A stretch of 64,000 bases of DNA from CBDDHT01 sp965227905 (GCA_965227905.1 OZ245780.1:1674001-1738000); one strand, 5' to 3'. Positions 43,997-53,368 are shown, numbered from the stretch's first letter. Notes: generated from the sequence alone by a model not told the origin. Numbers and translations: made by a program.

Positions 43997-44113
43997 GATT
44001 ATCCCCTGCGGCAGTGGCCCTAGAGCAATAGAGATTTCGCTGGATGCGGTGAAACTGCTCTAGCAAACAACGTCCGATCGTTTCTTCTTCCGAACCGATC
44101 GGCCGAGAATGAG

Positions 44114-44139
44114 AAAAGGGAGCGCAGCAATGCGCCCCC
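44114..44139 (-). terminator. Hairpin terminator/attenuator between aapJ and aapQ
   Basis: On the minus strand, GGGGGCGCA, loop TTGC, TGCGCTCCC (one G-U pair), then TTTTCTC. It lies 11 nt after the aapJ stop. This arrangement usually makes the binding protein more abundant than the permeases. Confidence 0.8.
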
Positions 44140-44150
44140 TCGCCATTCGC

Positions 44151-45203
44151 TTACTTCATCGGGAAACCGTAGATCAGGCCGCCCTTGGTCCAAAGCTCAT
44201 TCGGGCCGCGCGGCAGCTTGAGCGGTGACTTGTCACCAAAATTGTTGTCGTAGATATCTTTGTAGCTGCCGACCTGTTTGATGATGCGGTAAGCCCATTC
44301 ATTGTCGAGGCCGAGCTTCTTGCCGAGATCGCCTCCGGCGCCGAGCATCCGTTTGACGTCCGGGTTGCCCGACGACTTCTTCATCTCGTCCACATTGGCC
44401 TTGTGAACACCCAGCTCTTCAGCATTGAAGGTCGCAAATGTCACCCACTTGATGATATCATACCACTGATCGTCACCCTGGCGGACGCCGATTGCGAGCG
44501 GCTCTTTCGAGAACACACCTTCGAGGATCACGTGATCGTCCGGGTTCTTCGCATCAAAGCGCTGATGTCCTGGGAGACCGGCCTGGTCCATGGCCATGAC
44601 GTCACAGCGCTCGGAGAAATAGGCACCAAGCATTTCCTTGGAGTTCTCGATGACGACAGGCGTGTACTTCATGCCACGGGCGCGGAAGAGAGCCGCAATG
44701 TTCTTTTCAGTCGTCGACCCTGGCAGCACGCAGATCGTCGCGCCATCCATTTCCTCGACCTTGGTCACTTTGATGGCTTTGCGCACCATAAAGCCCGTGC
44801 CGGTGTAGAAGGTCGGTGGGCCAAAGTGCAGTCCGAGCGAGGAATCGCGCGTCAATGTTACCGTGGTTGTGCGCGACAGCATGTCGATTTCGCCAGACTG
44901 CAGGGCCGGGAAGCGCTGCACCGAGCTCATCGGGATATATTTGACTTTCTCGGAGTCGCCCAAAGTGGCCGCTGCTACGGCACGGCAAAAGTCGACATCA
45001 AGACCGGTATACTTGCCCTTGCTGTCGGTCGACGCGAAGCCGTATCGACCTTGGTGAACACCGCAATGAAGTTCGCCACGCTCCTTAATCTTTGCAAGCG
45101 TGGGGCCGTCGGCCGCCATGGATGCTGAAAATGGGACGGCAAGAAGCGCGCCCAATCCCGCGACCGCTGACGCGAGTCCAAGAATTCGATTCTGGTTGAT
45201 CAC
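44151..45203 (-). CDS. aapJ: Amino acid ABC transporter substrate-binding protein (AapJ-like)
   Basis: A 350-residue periplasmic protein with a signal peptide (cleavage near residue 31, SASMAADG) and the family 3 solute-binding signature GLDVDFCRAVAAATLGD. AapJ proteins bind a broad range of L-amino acids. The GTG at 45203 was chosen because GGAGG lies 8 nt upstream; the frame continues to 45302 without sense. Confidence 0.93.
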   Translation of the reverse strand: MINQNRILGLASAVAGLGALLAVPFSASMAADGPTLAKIKERGELHCGVHQGRYGFASTDSKGKYTGLDVDFCRAVAAATLGDSEKVKYIPMSSVQRFPALQSGEIDMLSRTTTVTLTRDSSLGLHFGPPTFYTGTGFMVRKAIKVTKVEEMDGATICVLPGSTTEKNIAALFRARGMKYTPVVIENSKEMLGAYFSERCDVMAMDQAGLPGHQRFDAKNPDDHVILEGVFSKEPLAIGVRQGDDQWYDIIKWVTFATFNAEELGVHKANVDEMKKSSGNPDVKRMLGAGGDLGKKLGLDNEWAYRIIKQVGSYKDIYDNNFGDKSPLKLPRGPNELWTKGGLIYGFPMK

Positions 45204-45312
45204 TATTCCATCCTCCACTGTCACTAAGTCGTTCGTACGGACTGTCGCCCGTGTCCACCAGCAGGCAATGCCCTGCCGGAATCTGTGGTCGTCGCGTACC
45301 ATTCCACGACCG

Positions 45313-45999
45313 TCATTCCGCTACCTCCATCGCCACTGGCGTATAGTCGTCCAGGGTACGGAAGATCTCCATTCGCATCTTGAGGCCGTTTGCCAGATGC
45401 TCGCTCATCAGTTGCTGTGCGGCCGGCGCATCGCCGCGTTTCACTGCGTCGAGTATATCCAGGTGCTCACCGATGGTTCGATCCAGATTGGTTTCCGCAT
45501 AGCGCGGCAGACCGAACTCCAATTGGAACCGATTTCTCATCCGCTCGAACATCGATTGCAGCGTGTGGTTGGCCGCTGCGCGAAACAGCTCAAGATGAAA
45601 CTCGGCGCCGAGATCATCAACGTCGAGTGCATCCCGGCCCTTGGTTGTCTTCGCGTATTTTCGAAAGGCTTTCTCGATCTCGAGCAACGCCGGCGTCGGC
45701 CCGCGTTTTGCCGCCAGAAACGCGGCCATGCTCTCCAACGCCTGACGAACCTCGTAGATCTCGTGGAGATCGCCAAGCGAGAGCCGGCGCACGAACGTGC
45801 CGCGTGCCGGCTGGACCTCGACAAGTCCTTCATGTTCGAGATCACGCAAAGCTTCTCTGATTGGCGTGCGGCCTATGCCGAGCTCGTCTGCAAGTCTGCG
45901 TTCGGAAAGAGGGGTGTCAGGGTCGAGCCGTCCACTCAGGATGAGTTCCACCAGGCGCTTGTAGGCCCGCTCGCGTTCCGACTGCAATACCACTGCCAT
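45313..45999 (-). CDS. GntR-family regulator (FCD type)
   Basis: A 228-residue regulator: N-terminal winged helix (LADELGIGRTPIREALRDLEHEGLVEVQPARGTFV) and C-terminal FCD ligand domain (DDLGAEFHLELFRAAANHTL; GEHLDILDAVKRGD) with the His/Asp positions that usually bind a metal-linked carboxylate. It lies just upstream of aapJ on the same strand and probably controls the transporter operon. The ATG at 45999 was preferred to a TTG at 46035. Confidence 0.88.
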   Translation of the reverse strand: MAVVLQSERERAYKRLVELILSGRLDPDTPLSERRLADELGIGRTPIREALRDLEHEGLVEVQPARGTFVRRLSLGDLHEIYEVRQALESMAAFLAAKRGPTPALLEIEKAFRKYAKTTKGRDALDVDDLGAEFHLELFRAAANHTLQSMFERMRNRFQLEFGLPRYAETNLDRTIGEHLDILDAVKRGDAPAAQQLMSEHLANGLKMRMEIFRTLDDYTPVAMEVAE

Positions 46000-46147
46000 A
46001 CCGGTAAATGATCGTGCGGGTACGGAACTTGTCAAGCAGGTTGAGTCATTTGCGGCTCGGTGTCGGGACGATCGATGATCAAGGTGTCGGGCAGAGTTGG
46101 TGCGTCACGCTTTGATGGGCCTTTGACGACCGTCGGCGTTCCTTGGT

Positions 46148-47011
46148 TTATGACCTGATGTCGTCGGCGACCCGCACAATATGCCGTGTCAGCTTCCCAT
46201 CGGGGTCGGCGAGCTCGTCCAGAATAGAATAATGATCATGGTCGGGAAGAACGGCGAGCGACACCGGACAATTCTGCGCCTGGGCCGTTTCTGCATATGC
46301 TTCAGATTGGCGTCGCAGTTCGCTGAGCTCCGAGGCGCCGACGGCCAGATGCAACGGAGACATGTCCGGTGCAAGCGTATGAAGTGGGCTGAACTGGGCA
46401 ATCTCTTCGTCTTTGAGTCGCAACTTCTCATTCAGATAACTCAAGGCGATTGGCTGAAGGTCGAAGATGCCGCTTATTGCCAGGCTCGCGCCGACGGCCT
46501 CATGACGCGCCGCCAGAGCGGCAAGATGCCCGCCTGCCGACCATCCGCTGATGACAATCGCTTCCGGGTCAAAGCCGAACCTGTTCGCGTTCTCTGTGAG
46601 AAATGCGAGGGCCTGCCATATCTCGTCGACGATCTGACTGAGACTTGCCTCAGGAGCCAGCGTATAGCCAACGATCGCGACATCAACCCCCTTCGAACAA
46701 GGGCCTTGCGATACAAATGCGAAGGTCTCTTTGGTGTTTCGTTGCCAGTATCCACCATGGACAAAGACATTGAGCGGGCATTTGTCGCCGTCAGCAGAAA
46801 AGTAGTCGAGGCGGGCTCTAGGTTGCTGCCCATAAGCGATATCAAGTTGCGCGTTCTGCGCTGCGCGGACCATCGCGCTGCTCAGGTTCCAGCGATCCAA
46901 TCGGTCCTGACTGTCGGAAACAGCCCTCGAATTATTGTAGGCCGCGTCCAGCTTCGCTTGATCCATGTTGCGATAGATCAACGGCGTTCGGTTTGGGTCT
47001 GTTGGTACCAT
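46148..47011 (-). CDS. Alpha/beta hydrolase, kynurenine formamidase-like
   Basis: A 287-residue hydrolase with oxyanion motif VFVHGGYWQ, nucleophile elbow GWSAGG and the C-terminal catalytic His (LPDHDHYS). The HGGYW pattern is that of arylformamidase-type enzymes. It may hydrolyse an amide or ester linked to the catabolic neighbourhood. It is upstream of the GntR gene on the same strand. Confidence 0.82.
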   Translation of the reverse strand: MVPTDPNRTPLIYRNMDQAKLDAAYNNSRAVSDSQDRLDRWNLSSAMVRAAQNAQLDIAYGQQPRARLDYFSADGDKCPLNVFVHGGYWQRNTKETFAFVSQGPCSKGVDVAIVGYTLAPEASLSQIVDEIWQALAFLTENANRFGFDPEAIVISGWSAGGHLAALAARHEAVGASLAISGIFDLQPIALSYLNEKLRLKDEEIAQFSPLHTLAPDMSPLHLAVGASELSELRRQSEAYAETAQAQNCPVSLAVLPDHDHYSILDELADPDGKLTRHIVRVADDIRS

Positions 47012-47066
47012 CTCAGAAGTCTGCTACGCGTTTGCGCTCGCTTAGAGGCAGGCTGACGCTCGAATT

Positions 47067-47993
47067 CTAGCGCCGAATTTCATAGATCTGGCCATTCTCA
47101 AGTCCAACGATAAAACGTAGTGCACGTCCAGTGCCCTTTTGGTCGATGGCCTTGTCGATCCTGGCGGGAAGAGAAATCGCTGCCTCCTGTATGGGCCCCT
47201 TTTTCCCAAAGCTGACAATGCGGAGCCTTCGGCGATTGTTCGAAGGTAAGACCAGTTCCGGACGGCCGTCTTCATTAACGTCTGCGACGGCCGAGAGGCG
47301 CATCTCTCTAGACCCGATAACATGATTGGAAAACCCGTCGATCGAACCAACGCGTTTCAGTCTTCCGTTTGCATAGGCATAGAGGAACAACGTCCCCCCG
47401 ATGTGCGGTGTTTGCACATAGGCGATTTGCTTCTTGTCGCCTCCGAGAAAGCTGGCGATGCCGGCGACGTTCAACCATCGATTTGCACGACCGATAAACC
47501 CTGTCGTCGCTCGCTGAACCAAGGCACCGCTCTCGATGCCATAGACCGTGACCGAACCGCCCTTCGAGGTTGACGAACGGATCGTGACGACCTCGACCGT
47601 CCCGTCACCATCAAGATCGGCGAGCCGGGGATATCGGTCTTCGAAAACGTATTTCTTGGGCAGTGTGAGCGACAGAGTCTGGCCGACAGCAGTTTTGACT
47701 TTCAACATGCCGGCCTCAATGCCGTCGCCGAGAATGGCATGTCCGTATCTCTTGGTCGGCGCCTCGTACCAGGCAGAAGCGATATCGCCGGTCCCGCTGT
47801 AGGTCGCAACGAGGCCATCCGGCAGTCCGTTTGTTGCAGGCCTCCGCGTTTCAGGAACGATTTCCGGAGGCGTGTTCGTTGACCTCAAGAGCTGCGGCCG
47901 CCAGACATCTTGTGCAGACGTGAGGTTAGCGCCTACCGTCAGAAGCAGGATGGCCAGAGAGATGTGGCCGAGCGGCTTTCCAAACCCTGCCAT
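47067..47993 (-). CDS. Secreted FG-GAP/VCBS-repeat-like protein
   Basis: A 308-residue protein with a signal peptide (about 1-27) and calcium-binding-type repeats DLDGDGTVEVV and DVNEDGRPELV, suggesting a beta-propeller with FG-GAP/VCBS motifs. Function unknown. It is divergent from the LeuC-type gene with about 70 nt between, so the two might share a control region. Confidence 0.72.
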   Translation of the reverse strand: MAGFGKPLGHISLAILLLTVGANLTSAQDVWRPQLLRSTNTPPEIVPETRRPATNGLPDGLVATYSGTGDIASAWYEAPTKRYGHAILGDGIEAGMLKVKTAVGQTLSLTLPKKYVFEDRYPRLADLDGDGTVEVVTIRSSTSKGGSVTVYGIESGALVQRATTGFIGRANRWLNVAGIASFLGGDKKQIAYVQTPHIGGTLFLYAYANGRLKRVGSIDGFSNHVIGSREMRLSAVADVNEDGRPELVLPSNNRRRLRIVSFGKKGPIQEAAISLPARIDKAIDQKGTGRALRFIVGLENGQIYEIRR

Positions 47994-48063
47994 GGCTAAT
48001 CGAACTCTTCCCGTTTGATCGCTGATTTGCCGATTGAGACCGAGAGTGCTTATTTCTGAACAA

Positions 48064-49341
48064 ATGTCAGAGAGTCACATCACAAGCAAGACGATCTCCG
48101 AAAAGATCCTCTCGACCAAGTCGGGAACCGATGCGCGGGCAGGGGACGTCGTAGTCTGCGAGGTCGATCTCCTGATGGCAACGGATGGGTCCATGCCCAT
48201 GACCATCGACTATTTCGAACAGATGGGCGGGGATCAGGTCGCAGCGCCTGACCGGATAATGGTCGCGTTGGACCATTACTCGCCGGCGCCTAATCGTCAG
48301 ACGGCGACGTTGCATGATCGTATTCGTCGGTTCGCTCAGCCGCGCGGACTCGAGGTCTTTGCCGTCGGCGACGGAATCGGCCATCAGCTCGCCCTGGAGA
48401 CTGGCCGCGCTGTGCCCGGCAGCCTCATTATCGGTGCCGACAGTCATTCAGTGACGTGCGGTGCATTGAATTCCTTCGCAACCGGCGTCGGTTCGTCGGA
48501 TCTTGCTGCAGCCATGATCTCCGGAAAGATCTGGCTCCGCGTTCCCGAGACGATCCTGGTGACGCTGGAAGGCCGTCTGTCGCCGAAAGTCCACGCCAAG
48601 GATGTCGCATTGGCGCTCGTCGGACGTTTGAAAAGTGACGGCGCTGCATACAAGGCATTGGAGTTCGCTGGTCCGGCCATCCCCGACCTGGAGATCGACG
48701 ACCGCGCACTTCTGAGCAATCTGTCTGTCGAAATGGGGGCCAAATGCGGCATCTTCGCCGCAGACGACAAGACGTTTGACTATCTGGAAAGGCGTGTGGC
48801 AGCGCAGACACACGCTGAGGAAGCCGACAACGATGCGGTTTACAATGACAGAGTGGTCATGGATCTCTCGACCCTCGCGCCGCAGATCGCATTGCCGCAT
48901 CAGGTCGATAATGTCGTGTCGGTGGTTGATGCTGGGAGCATTCCCATACAGATGGTCTATATCGGCACCTGCGCAGGTGGGCGCGCGAGTGACCTGCAGG
49001 AAGCAATGTCGATCCTGAGAACCGGCGACAAGCTGGCCGAGGGCGTGCAGACGATTTTCACACCGGCATCCCGCGAAATCTTTGCCGAGACATGCCGCAA
49101 TGGTTTGCTCAGTGAGTTCGTCTCCATGGGCGGAGTCGTACAGACGGCAGGTTGCGGCTCGTGCTGCGGGACATGCGGAGCTATTCCGGGCGACGGCGTC
49201 AATGTGATTTCTACAGCAAACCGAAATTTCAAGGGACGCATGGGAAATGTGGAAGCATCGATTTATCTCGCATCGCCGGCCACATGCGCCGTTGCGGCTC
49301 TCACGGGGCGCATCGAGGATCCGCGAGGTTTCCAGGCATGA
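48064..49341 (+). CDS. Aconitase-family hydro-lyase large subunit (LeuC/HacA type)
   Basis: A 425-residue large subunit with the [4Fe-4S] cysteines in YIGTCAGG and GCGSCCGTCGA, and GADSHSVTCG of the active site. The short form with a separate small subunit is that of isopropylmalate/homoaconitate isomerases and of the 2,3-dimethylmalate and citraconate/maleate hydratases. The context, with aminotransferase and RraA aldolase genes, suggests a catabolic hydratase rather than leucine synthesis. The ATG at 48064 has no strong ribosome-binding site. The gene overlaps the small subunit gene by 4 nt. Confidence 0.88.
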   Translation: MSESHITSKTISEKILSTKSGTDARAGDVVVCEVDLLMATDGSMPMTIDYFEQMGGDQVAAPDRIMVALDHYSPAPNRQTATLHDRIRRFAQPRGLEVFAVGDGIGHQLALETGRAVPGSLIIGADSHSVTCGALNSFATGVGSSDLAAAMISGKIWLRVPETILVTLEGRLSPKVHAKDVALALVGRLKSDGAAYKALEFAGPAIPDLEIDDRALLSNLSVEMGAKCGIFAADDKTFDYLERRVAAQTHAEEADNDAVYNDRVVMDLSTLAPQIALPHQVDNVVSVVDAGSIPIQMVYIGTCAGGRASDLQEAMSILRTGDKLAEGVQTIFTPASREIFAETCRNGLLSEFVSMGGVVQTAGCGSCCGTCGAIPGDGVNVISTANRNFKGRMGNVEASIYLASPATCAVAALTGRIEDPRGFQA

Positions 49342-49853
49342 AGGTCGAAGGCCGTGCGAGACTTCTCGGTGACCATATCAACACCGACTACATCATTTCA
49401 TCGCGCCGCAAGCGCGACAGTCTCGATCCTCAAGTCCTTCGAGCTTTTCTGCTCGAAGCCGTCGATCCTGACTTTGCGGCAACGGTGCGACCTGGCGATC
49501 TCCTGGTCGCGGGCCAGAACTTTGGCTGCGGTTCAGCAATGGAAGTTGCGGCGACGGTTGTTGTCGGTGCTGGCATTCGCGCGGTGCTGGCCAAGAGTTT
49601 CGCGCGAACCTATTTCCGCAACGCGGTCAATAACGGATTGCTTCCCGTCATCTGCGACACGGCATCGATCGGGGAGGGGGATCACCTCGCCGTCCAACTC
49701 GGCGATGGATTGAGCGTCCGTAATAAGACCGCGAAGCGGACGATCGAGGCGGCGCCTCTGTCACCCATCGTGCGTACGATCGTACAGGCCGGCGGCCTCG
49801 TACCCTATATCCGCGAACATGGCGGATTTCCCAATCAAGGAGCAAACCTGTGA
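49338..49853 (+). CDS. Aconitase-family hydro-lyase small subunit (LeuD type)
   Basis: A 171-residue swivel subunit with GDHINTDYIISSRRK, AGQNFGCGSAMEVA and AKSFARTYFRNAVNNGL, which carry substrate-binding residues in LeuD/HacB. The start ATG overlaps the large subunit stop (ATGA) and its end overlaps the aminotransferase start (GTGA), so the three proteins are translationally coupled. Confidence 0.9.
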   Translation: MKVEGRARLLGDHINTDYIISSRRKRDSLDPQVLRAFLLEAVDPDFAATVRPGDLLVAGQNFGCGSAMEVAATVVVGAGIRAVLAKSFARTYFRNAVNNGLLPVICDTASIGEGDHLAVQLGDGLSVRNKTAKRTIEAAPLSPIVRTIVQAGGLVPYIREHGGFPNQGANL

Positions 49854-51010
49854 CGAGCGATACAGCCTATCCCTATCGTCTGCGACTGCCTGGACCGACC
49901 GCTGTTCCCGAACGCATCCGGATGGCGATGGCAGGTCCCATGGTCGCCCATCGCGGTCCTGAATTCAAAGAAGTACTGGGTGAAACGACAGCGCTCGCTC
50001 AAACCGTATTCGGCACGACGAACCAGGTTATGGCTTTCACGAGTTCCGGGTCCGGGATGATGGAGGCGGGCGTTGCCAACCTTGTCGGTCGGGACGAGAA
50101 GGCTCTGATATTTTCACACGGCCAGTTCGGCGAGCGATTTGCCACGATCGTGGAATCCCTTGGTCTGTCCGCTGACATCGTCGAGGCTCCATGGGGAGAG
50201 GCCGTTTCGGCGGACATGGTTGCTGAGCGGTTGTCGAGCGGCGATTACAGCGCCGTCATCGGCGTCCATAACGAAAGCTCAACTGGTGCCGTAGCCGATC
50301 TCAAAGCCATCGGAGCTGTGGTGCGGGAGACACCGGCTGTCCTCCTTGTCGACTCCGTGTCCGGCCTTGGTGGCATTGACATGCGCCAGGATGAATGGGG
50401 CGTGGATGTTGTCGTTTCTGCTTCGCAAAAAGCGCTCATGTGTCCACCCGGCCTCGGTCTTGCCAGCATCAGCGAGAAAGCTTGGGAGGTGATCGATAGA
50501 GCGACCGATAAAGCCCGTTTCTATCTGGATTTCAGGCGCGCACGCGATGCGGCTGAGAATGGTCAAACGGCTTATACTTCTCCGATCCCTCTCGTCTATG
50601 CCGCTCGTGAGGCGTTGCGCATGATCCATGCCGAAGGCTGGCCCAACGTCCTGAGGCGCCATCGCAGGAACTCGGCAGCATTACGTGCAGGCGGTGTTGC
50701 TCTTGGTCTGCCGCTGTTCACCAAAGCGCCAATCCTGTCTGACACCGTTTGTGTGTTCGATATTCCGGAAGGTCTGGACGGCGTCGCCGTCATCCGACAC
50801 CTCTACGAAGACTACAACACGGTTGTCGCCGGTTCCCGCAGCAGGCTGAAGGGCAAGGTCCTGCGGATCGGAACCATGGGCGGATGCACCGAAGACGACG
50901 TTCGCACCGACCTGGACTATCTGGAGCGGACGCTGGCTGAACTCGGTTGGCCGGTCGAAAAGGGTGTCGGTCTGGCTGCGGCCGAAGCTGAGTTGCAGCA
51001 GGCCGCATAA
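49850..51010 (+). CDS. Class V aminotransferase, alanine/serine-glyoxylate type
   Basis: A 386-residue PLP enzyme of the AGT/serine-glyoxylate aminotransferase group: LPGPTAVPERI at the N-terminus, MAFTSSGSGMMEAGVANL, VDSVSGLGGIDMR and the PLP lysine in SASQKALMCPPGL. Such enzymes move an amino group to or from glyoxylate. The GTG start overlaps the LeuD-type stop by 4 nt. Its amino donor may be the product of the upstream hydro-lyase. Confidence 0.9.
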   Translation: MTSDTAYPYRLRLPGPTAVPERIRMAMAGPMVAHRGPEFKEVLGETTALAQTVFGTTNQVMAFTSSGSGMMEAGVANLVGRDEKALIFSHGQFGERFATIVESLGLSADIVEAPWGEAVSADMVAERLSSGDYSAVIGVHNESSTGAVADLKAIGAVVRETPAVLLVDSVSGLGGIDMRQDEWGVDVVVSASQKALMCPPGLGLASISEKAWEVIDRATDKARFYLDFRRARDAAENGQTAYTSPIPLVYAAREALRMIHAEGWPNVLRRHRRNSAALRAGGVALGLPLFTKAPILSDTVCVFDIPEGLDGVAVIRHLYEDYNTVVAGSRSRLKGKVLRIGTMGGCTEDDVRTDLDYLERTLAELGWPVEKGVGLAAAEAELQQAA

Positions 51011-51039
51011 CCCAAGTCCGACACCCGGTTCGCGAACAG

Positions 51040-51702
51040 CTACCCAATCACCTCGGCATCGCCGAGGCCTAACCTGTCACCGGGGAGTTTGCCTTCGGCT
51101 GTGGCGGCATTCGTCTGCTCTTCTTGGGCGATCTTCTCTTGCGAGGCTGTAAGAACGGTGTCGGCGCGTCCGAGTGGGACAACACAGACCCCGTCATCGT
51201 CGCCGATGATGATGTCGCCCGGGCTGACCGGGCAGCCGGCGCAAGCAATGGGTCCGTCGATAACACCGCCGAAGCCCTTGTGAGGCCCTGCCGGGACGAC
51301 CGATCGTGTGAAACACTTGAATCCGAATTCCCGGATCTCTGCGACGTCGCGTACAGCGCCATCAACGACGATCCCGCCGACACCGCGCTCCATCGCAGCG
51401 CGGGTCATAATCCCGCCCCAAACCGCGGTGTCCTCGAAGCCACCCGCATCGACCACGAGGATCTCGCCGGGCCGGGCCATCCCGATGGCCATGTGAAGGG
51501 CGGAGTTGTCGCCGACCATGCAGGTTACCGTGCGGGCCTGGCCCACAAGCGTCATCCCATTTGTGACGGGCTTTATTGCACCGGCCATTGTCTGTGTTCG
51601 GTTCATACAGTCCGAAACAATGGCAGGCGGCAATGGGCGCCATGCATCGAGTTCGTCTGCCGAAAGCAGCTTGAATTCGGTTTCATAGCGTTGAATGGGC
51701 AT
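51040..51702 (-). CDS. RraA-like 4-hydroxy-4-methyl-2-oxoglutarate aldolase/oxaloacetate decarboxylase
   Basis: A 220-residue RraA-fold protein. The signature GGIVVDGAVRDVAEI carries the conserved Arg/Asp metal- and pyruvate-binding pair, and PGDIIIGDDDGVCVVP is typical of the aldolase class that splits 2-oxo-4-hydroxy-acids to pyruvate. It converges on the aminotransferase gene. A role in splitting the product of this cluster is plausible. Confidence 0.85.
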   Translation of the reverse strand: MPIQRYETEFKLLSADELDAWRPLPPAIVSDCMNRTQTMAGAIKPVTNGMTLVGQARTVTCMVGDNSALHMAIGMARPGEILVVDAGGFEDTAVWGGIMTRAAMERGVGGIVVDGAVRDVAEIREFGFKCFTRSVVPAGPHKGFGGVIDGPIACAGCPVSPGDIIIGDDDGVCVVPLGRADTVLTASQEKIAQEEQTNAATAEGKLPGDRLGLGDAEVIG

Positions 51703-51966
51703 GGTCGGATCCTCGTTGGGTCAAGAGAGCGTTATGGATGAGGCCTCGGATTCGAGGCAGATGCGTGCCGGCATCTATTTCACTTTCCGACGCTTGATGA
51801 AAGAGCTGTAGGTGCATGGCAATCTAGAATTCGGAATTCTTATTGATCGAACGCAATCTGCCGCGCATCGTTTTGGGGGACAATGGATGTGTGCCGATCC
51901 GTTTCCTGCGGCATGATGATCTGACGCCGCCTTGTTCAGGTGGTTGTCCAACGTGATGAGGACGCC

Positions 51967-52596
51967 ATGGCCATCCGTGCAATTACGGAAAAGCAGCAGC
52001 CCGTCTTGCCCGAAGACGACGATCAGAATTCGTTCTTGGACGGCCTGTTCTCCAGATACTCCATCTCGCCAAAGCGCCTTGGCGAGCCGGGGCCGAGTGA
52101 CGCGGAAATCCAACAGATCGTGTCAGCCGCCCTCACGGCACCTGACCATTGTGCTCTCAAGCCCTGGCGCTTCATTCACATTCCCCAGTCAGAGATGCCG
52201 GCACTTGGCGATGTGTTCGCCAGTATCAAAGGACGCCGCGATCCGATGGCGAGTCCGGAGGCACTCCAGCGAGAAAGGGATCGGGCAGCCGCAACGCCAG
52301 GGCTCATTGCGATTGTCGCAAGGCTCCGGACGTCTCATCCTCGCGTGCCTGTCTATGAGCAGTATGTCTCGATCGGTGCGGCCATCCAGAACATGCTGCT
52401 CTGTGTTCATGGTCTGGGCTATGGCGCCAAGATGGTTAGCGGCCTCAAGCTTCAAGATCCGGCGATGGCAGAGGCGCTCAATGTCGGCCCCTGGGAGAGG
52501 TTGATCGGATTTCTCTGTATCGGAACGCAGAGTGGTCCGCAGAAGCGGCGCAAGCGCCCTGAAATCGCAGATCATCTGTCGACCTGGAAGGCGTAA
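51967..52596 (+). CDS. Nitroreductase-family protein (YdjA-like)
   Basis: A 209-residue FMN-type nitroreductase-fold protein: FSRYSISPKRLGEPGPSDAEI, SAALTAPDHCALKPWRFIHI (FMN-binding start), YVSIGAAIQNMLLCVHGLGYGAKMVSG. The short YdjA-like form lacks some of the substrate lid. The ATG at 51967 has GAGGA 4 nt upstream. It is upstream of the ECF gene on the same strand, about 150 nt away; no functional link is evident. Confidence 0.87.
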   Translation: MAIRAITEKQQPVLPEDDDQNSFLDGLFSRYSISPKRLGEPGPSDAEIQQIVSAALTAPDHCALKPWRFIHIPQSEMPALGDVFASIKGRRDPMASPEALQRERDRAAATPGLIAIVARLRTSHPRVPVYEQYVSIGAAIQNMLLCVHGLGYGAKMVSGLKLQDPAMAEALNVGPWERLIGFLCIGTQSGPQKRRKRPEIADHLSTWKA

Positions 52597-52641
52597 CGTC
52601 CGCTGTTGAACTTTATGTGATGCAAGTTTCATCGCACCAAA

Positions 52642-52665
52642 GAACCCTTTCAGGCTTTCATCGTT
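52642..52665 (+). promoter_or_regulatory. Candidate ECF-type promoter before the sigma gene
   Basis: AGAACC with GAACC at 52642-52646, a 15-nt spacer and CGTT at 52662-52665, similar to the GGAAC-N16-CGTT promoters read by alphaproteobacterial ECF factors. It lies about 85 nt before the sigma gene start and suggests autoregulation. By eye only; no second copy was found in the cluster. Confidence 0.3.
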
Positions 52666-52747
52666 TTATCCAGTAGACGCAAGAATTTTCGAGACCGGAC
52701 AGCGGGCGTTGGAGCGCTTTGCAAGGCTGCCCGGTCCATCGGGTGGG

Positions 52748-53368
52748 ATGGCAAGCGTGGGCGTGAAACGATTGTCCAGTTGGCCGAGGGAGAAACGCCG
52801 GGCGCAGTTCGATGCGCTGGTCCGGCCGCACACTCGCTCGCTCTATCGAACGGCCTTGCGTCTTGTTGGCGATAGCCACAGTGCAGAAGACCTGATGCAA
52901 GAGACGTGTCTTAAGGCTTATCGCGCTTTCGACAGTTTCGAAGATGGGACCAACTTTAGAGCTTGGCTGTTTAGGATCATGAGCAACCTTTCAATCGACC
53001 AGGCCCGCCGCAACGCCCGAGCGCCTTTTGTCGTTTGGGACGAAGCCGAAGTGTCCCAGGCGGTTGTTACGAAAGGCTCCGAGCCCGATCAGCCAGATGT
53101 TCATTTTCTACATAAGTCGTTTCGAGACGATGCGTTCCGTGCCATCGCAAAGTTGACCCCGGATGTCCGCCTTGTGGTGTCACTCGCTTTAATTGAAGGC
53201 TTCTCCTATCAGGAGATTGCAGACGTTGCAGGATGCCCGGTCGGAACGGTGCGCTCGCGCCTCAATCGAGGGCGGCAAGTCCTGCGGACCGCGCTCCGGG
53301 ACTATGTCCCGCACGATGATGAGACCGAGGCTGACAGGAGTCTCGCGACAAAGAACAGCAACGCTTGA
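52748..53368 (+). CDS. ECF sigma factor of the molybdoenzyme module
   Basis: A 206-residue sigma factor: region 2 (LYRTALRLVGDSHSAEDLMQ; FRAWLFRIMSNLSIDQARR) and region 4 (FSYQEIADVAGCPVGTVRSR), separated by a long linker with a sigma-2/4 insertion (EVSQAVVTKGSEPDQPDVHF). It is the first gene of the 52.7-64 kb cluster. The ATG at 52748 was chosen over a TTG at 52709; neither has a clear ribosome-binding site. A zinc-binding anti-sigma gene follows after 20 nt. Confidence 0.9.
   Translation: MASVGVKRLSSWPREKRRAQFDALVRPHTRSLYRTALRLVGDSHSAEDLMQETCLKAYRAFDSFEDGTNFRAWLFRIMSNLSIDQARRNARAPFVVWDEAEVSQAVVTKGSEPDQPDVHFLHKSFRDDAFRAIAKLTPDVRLVVSLALIEGFSYQEIADVAGCPVGTVRSRLNRGRQVLRTALRDYVPHDDETEADRSLATKNSNA

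Noticed and set aside
42590..44023. 477-codon open frame antisense to aapQ and the end of aapM
   Set aside because: Same cause; both sense genes have full transporter motifs and tight spacing.
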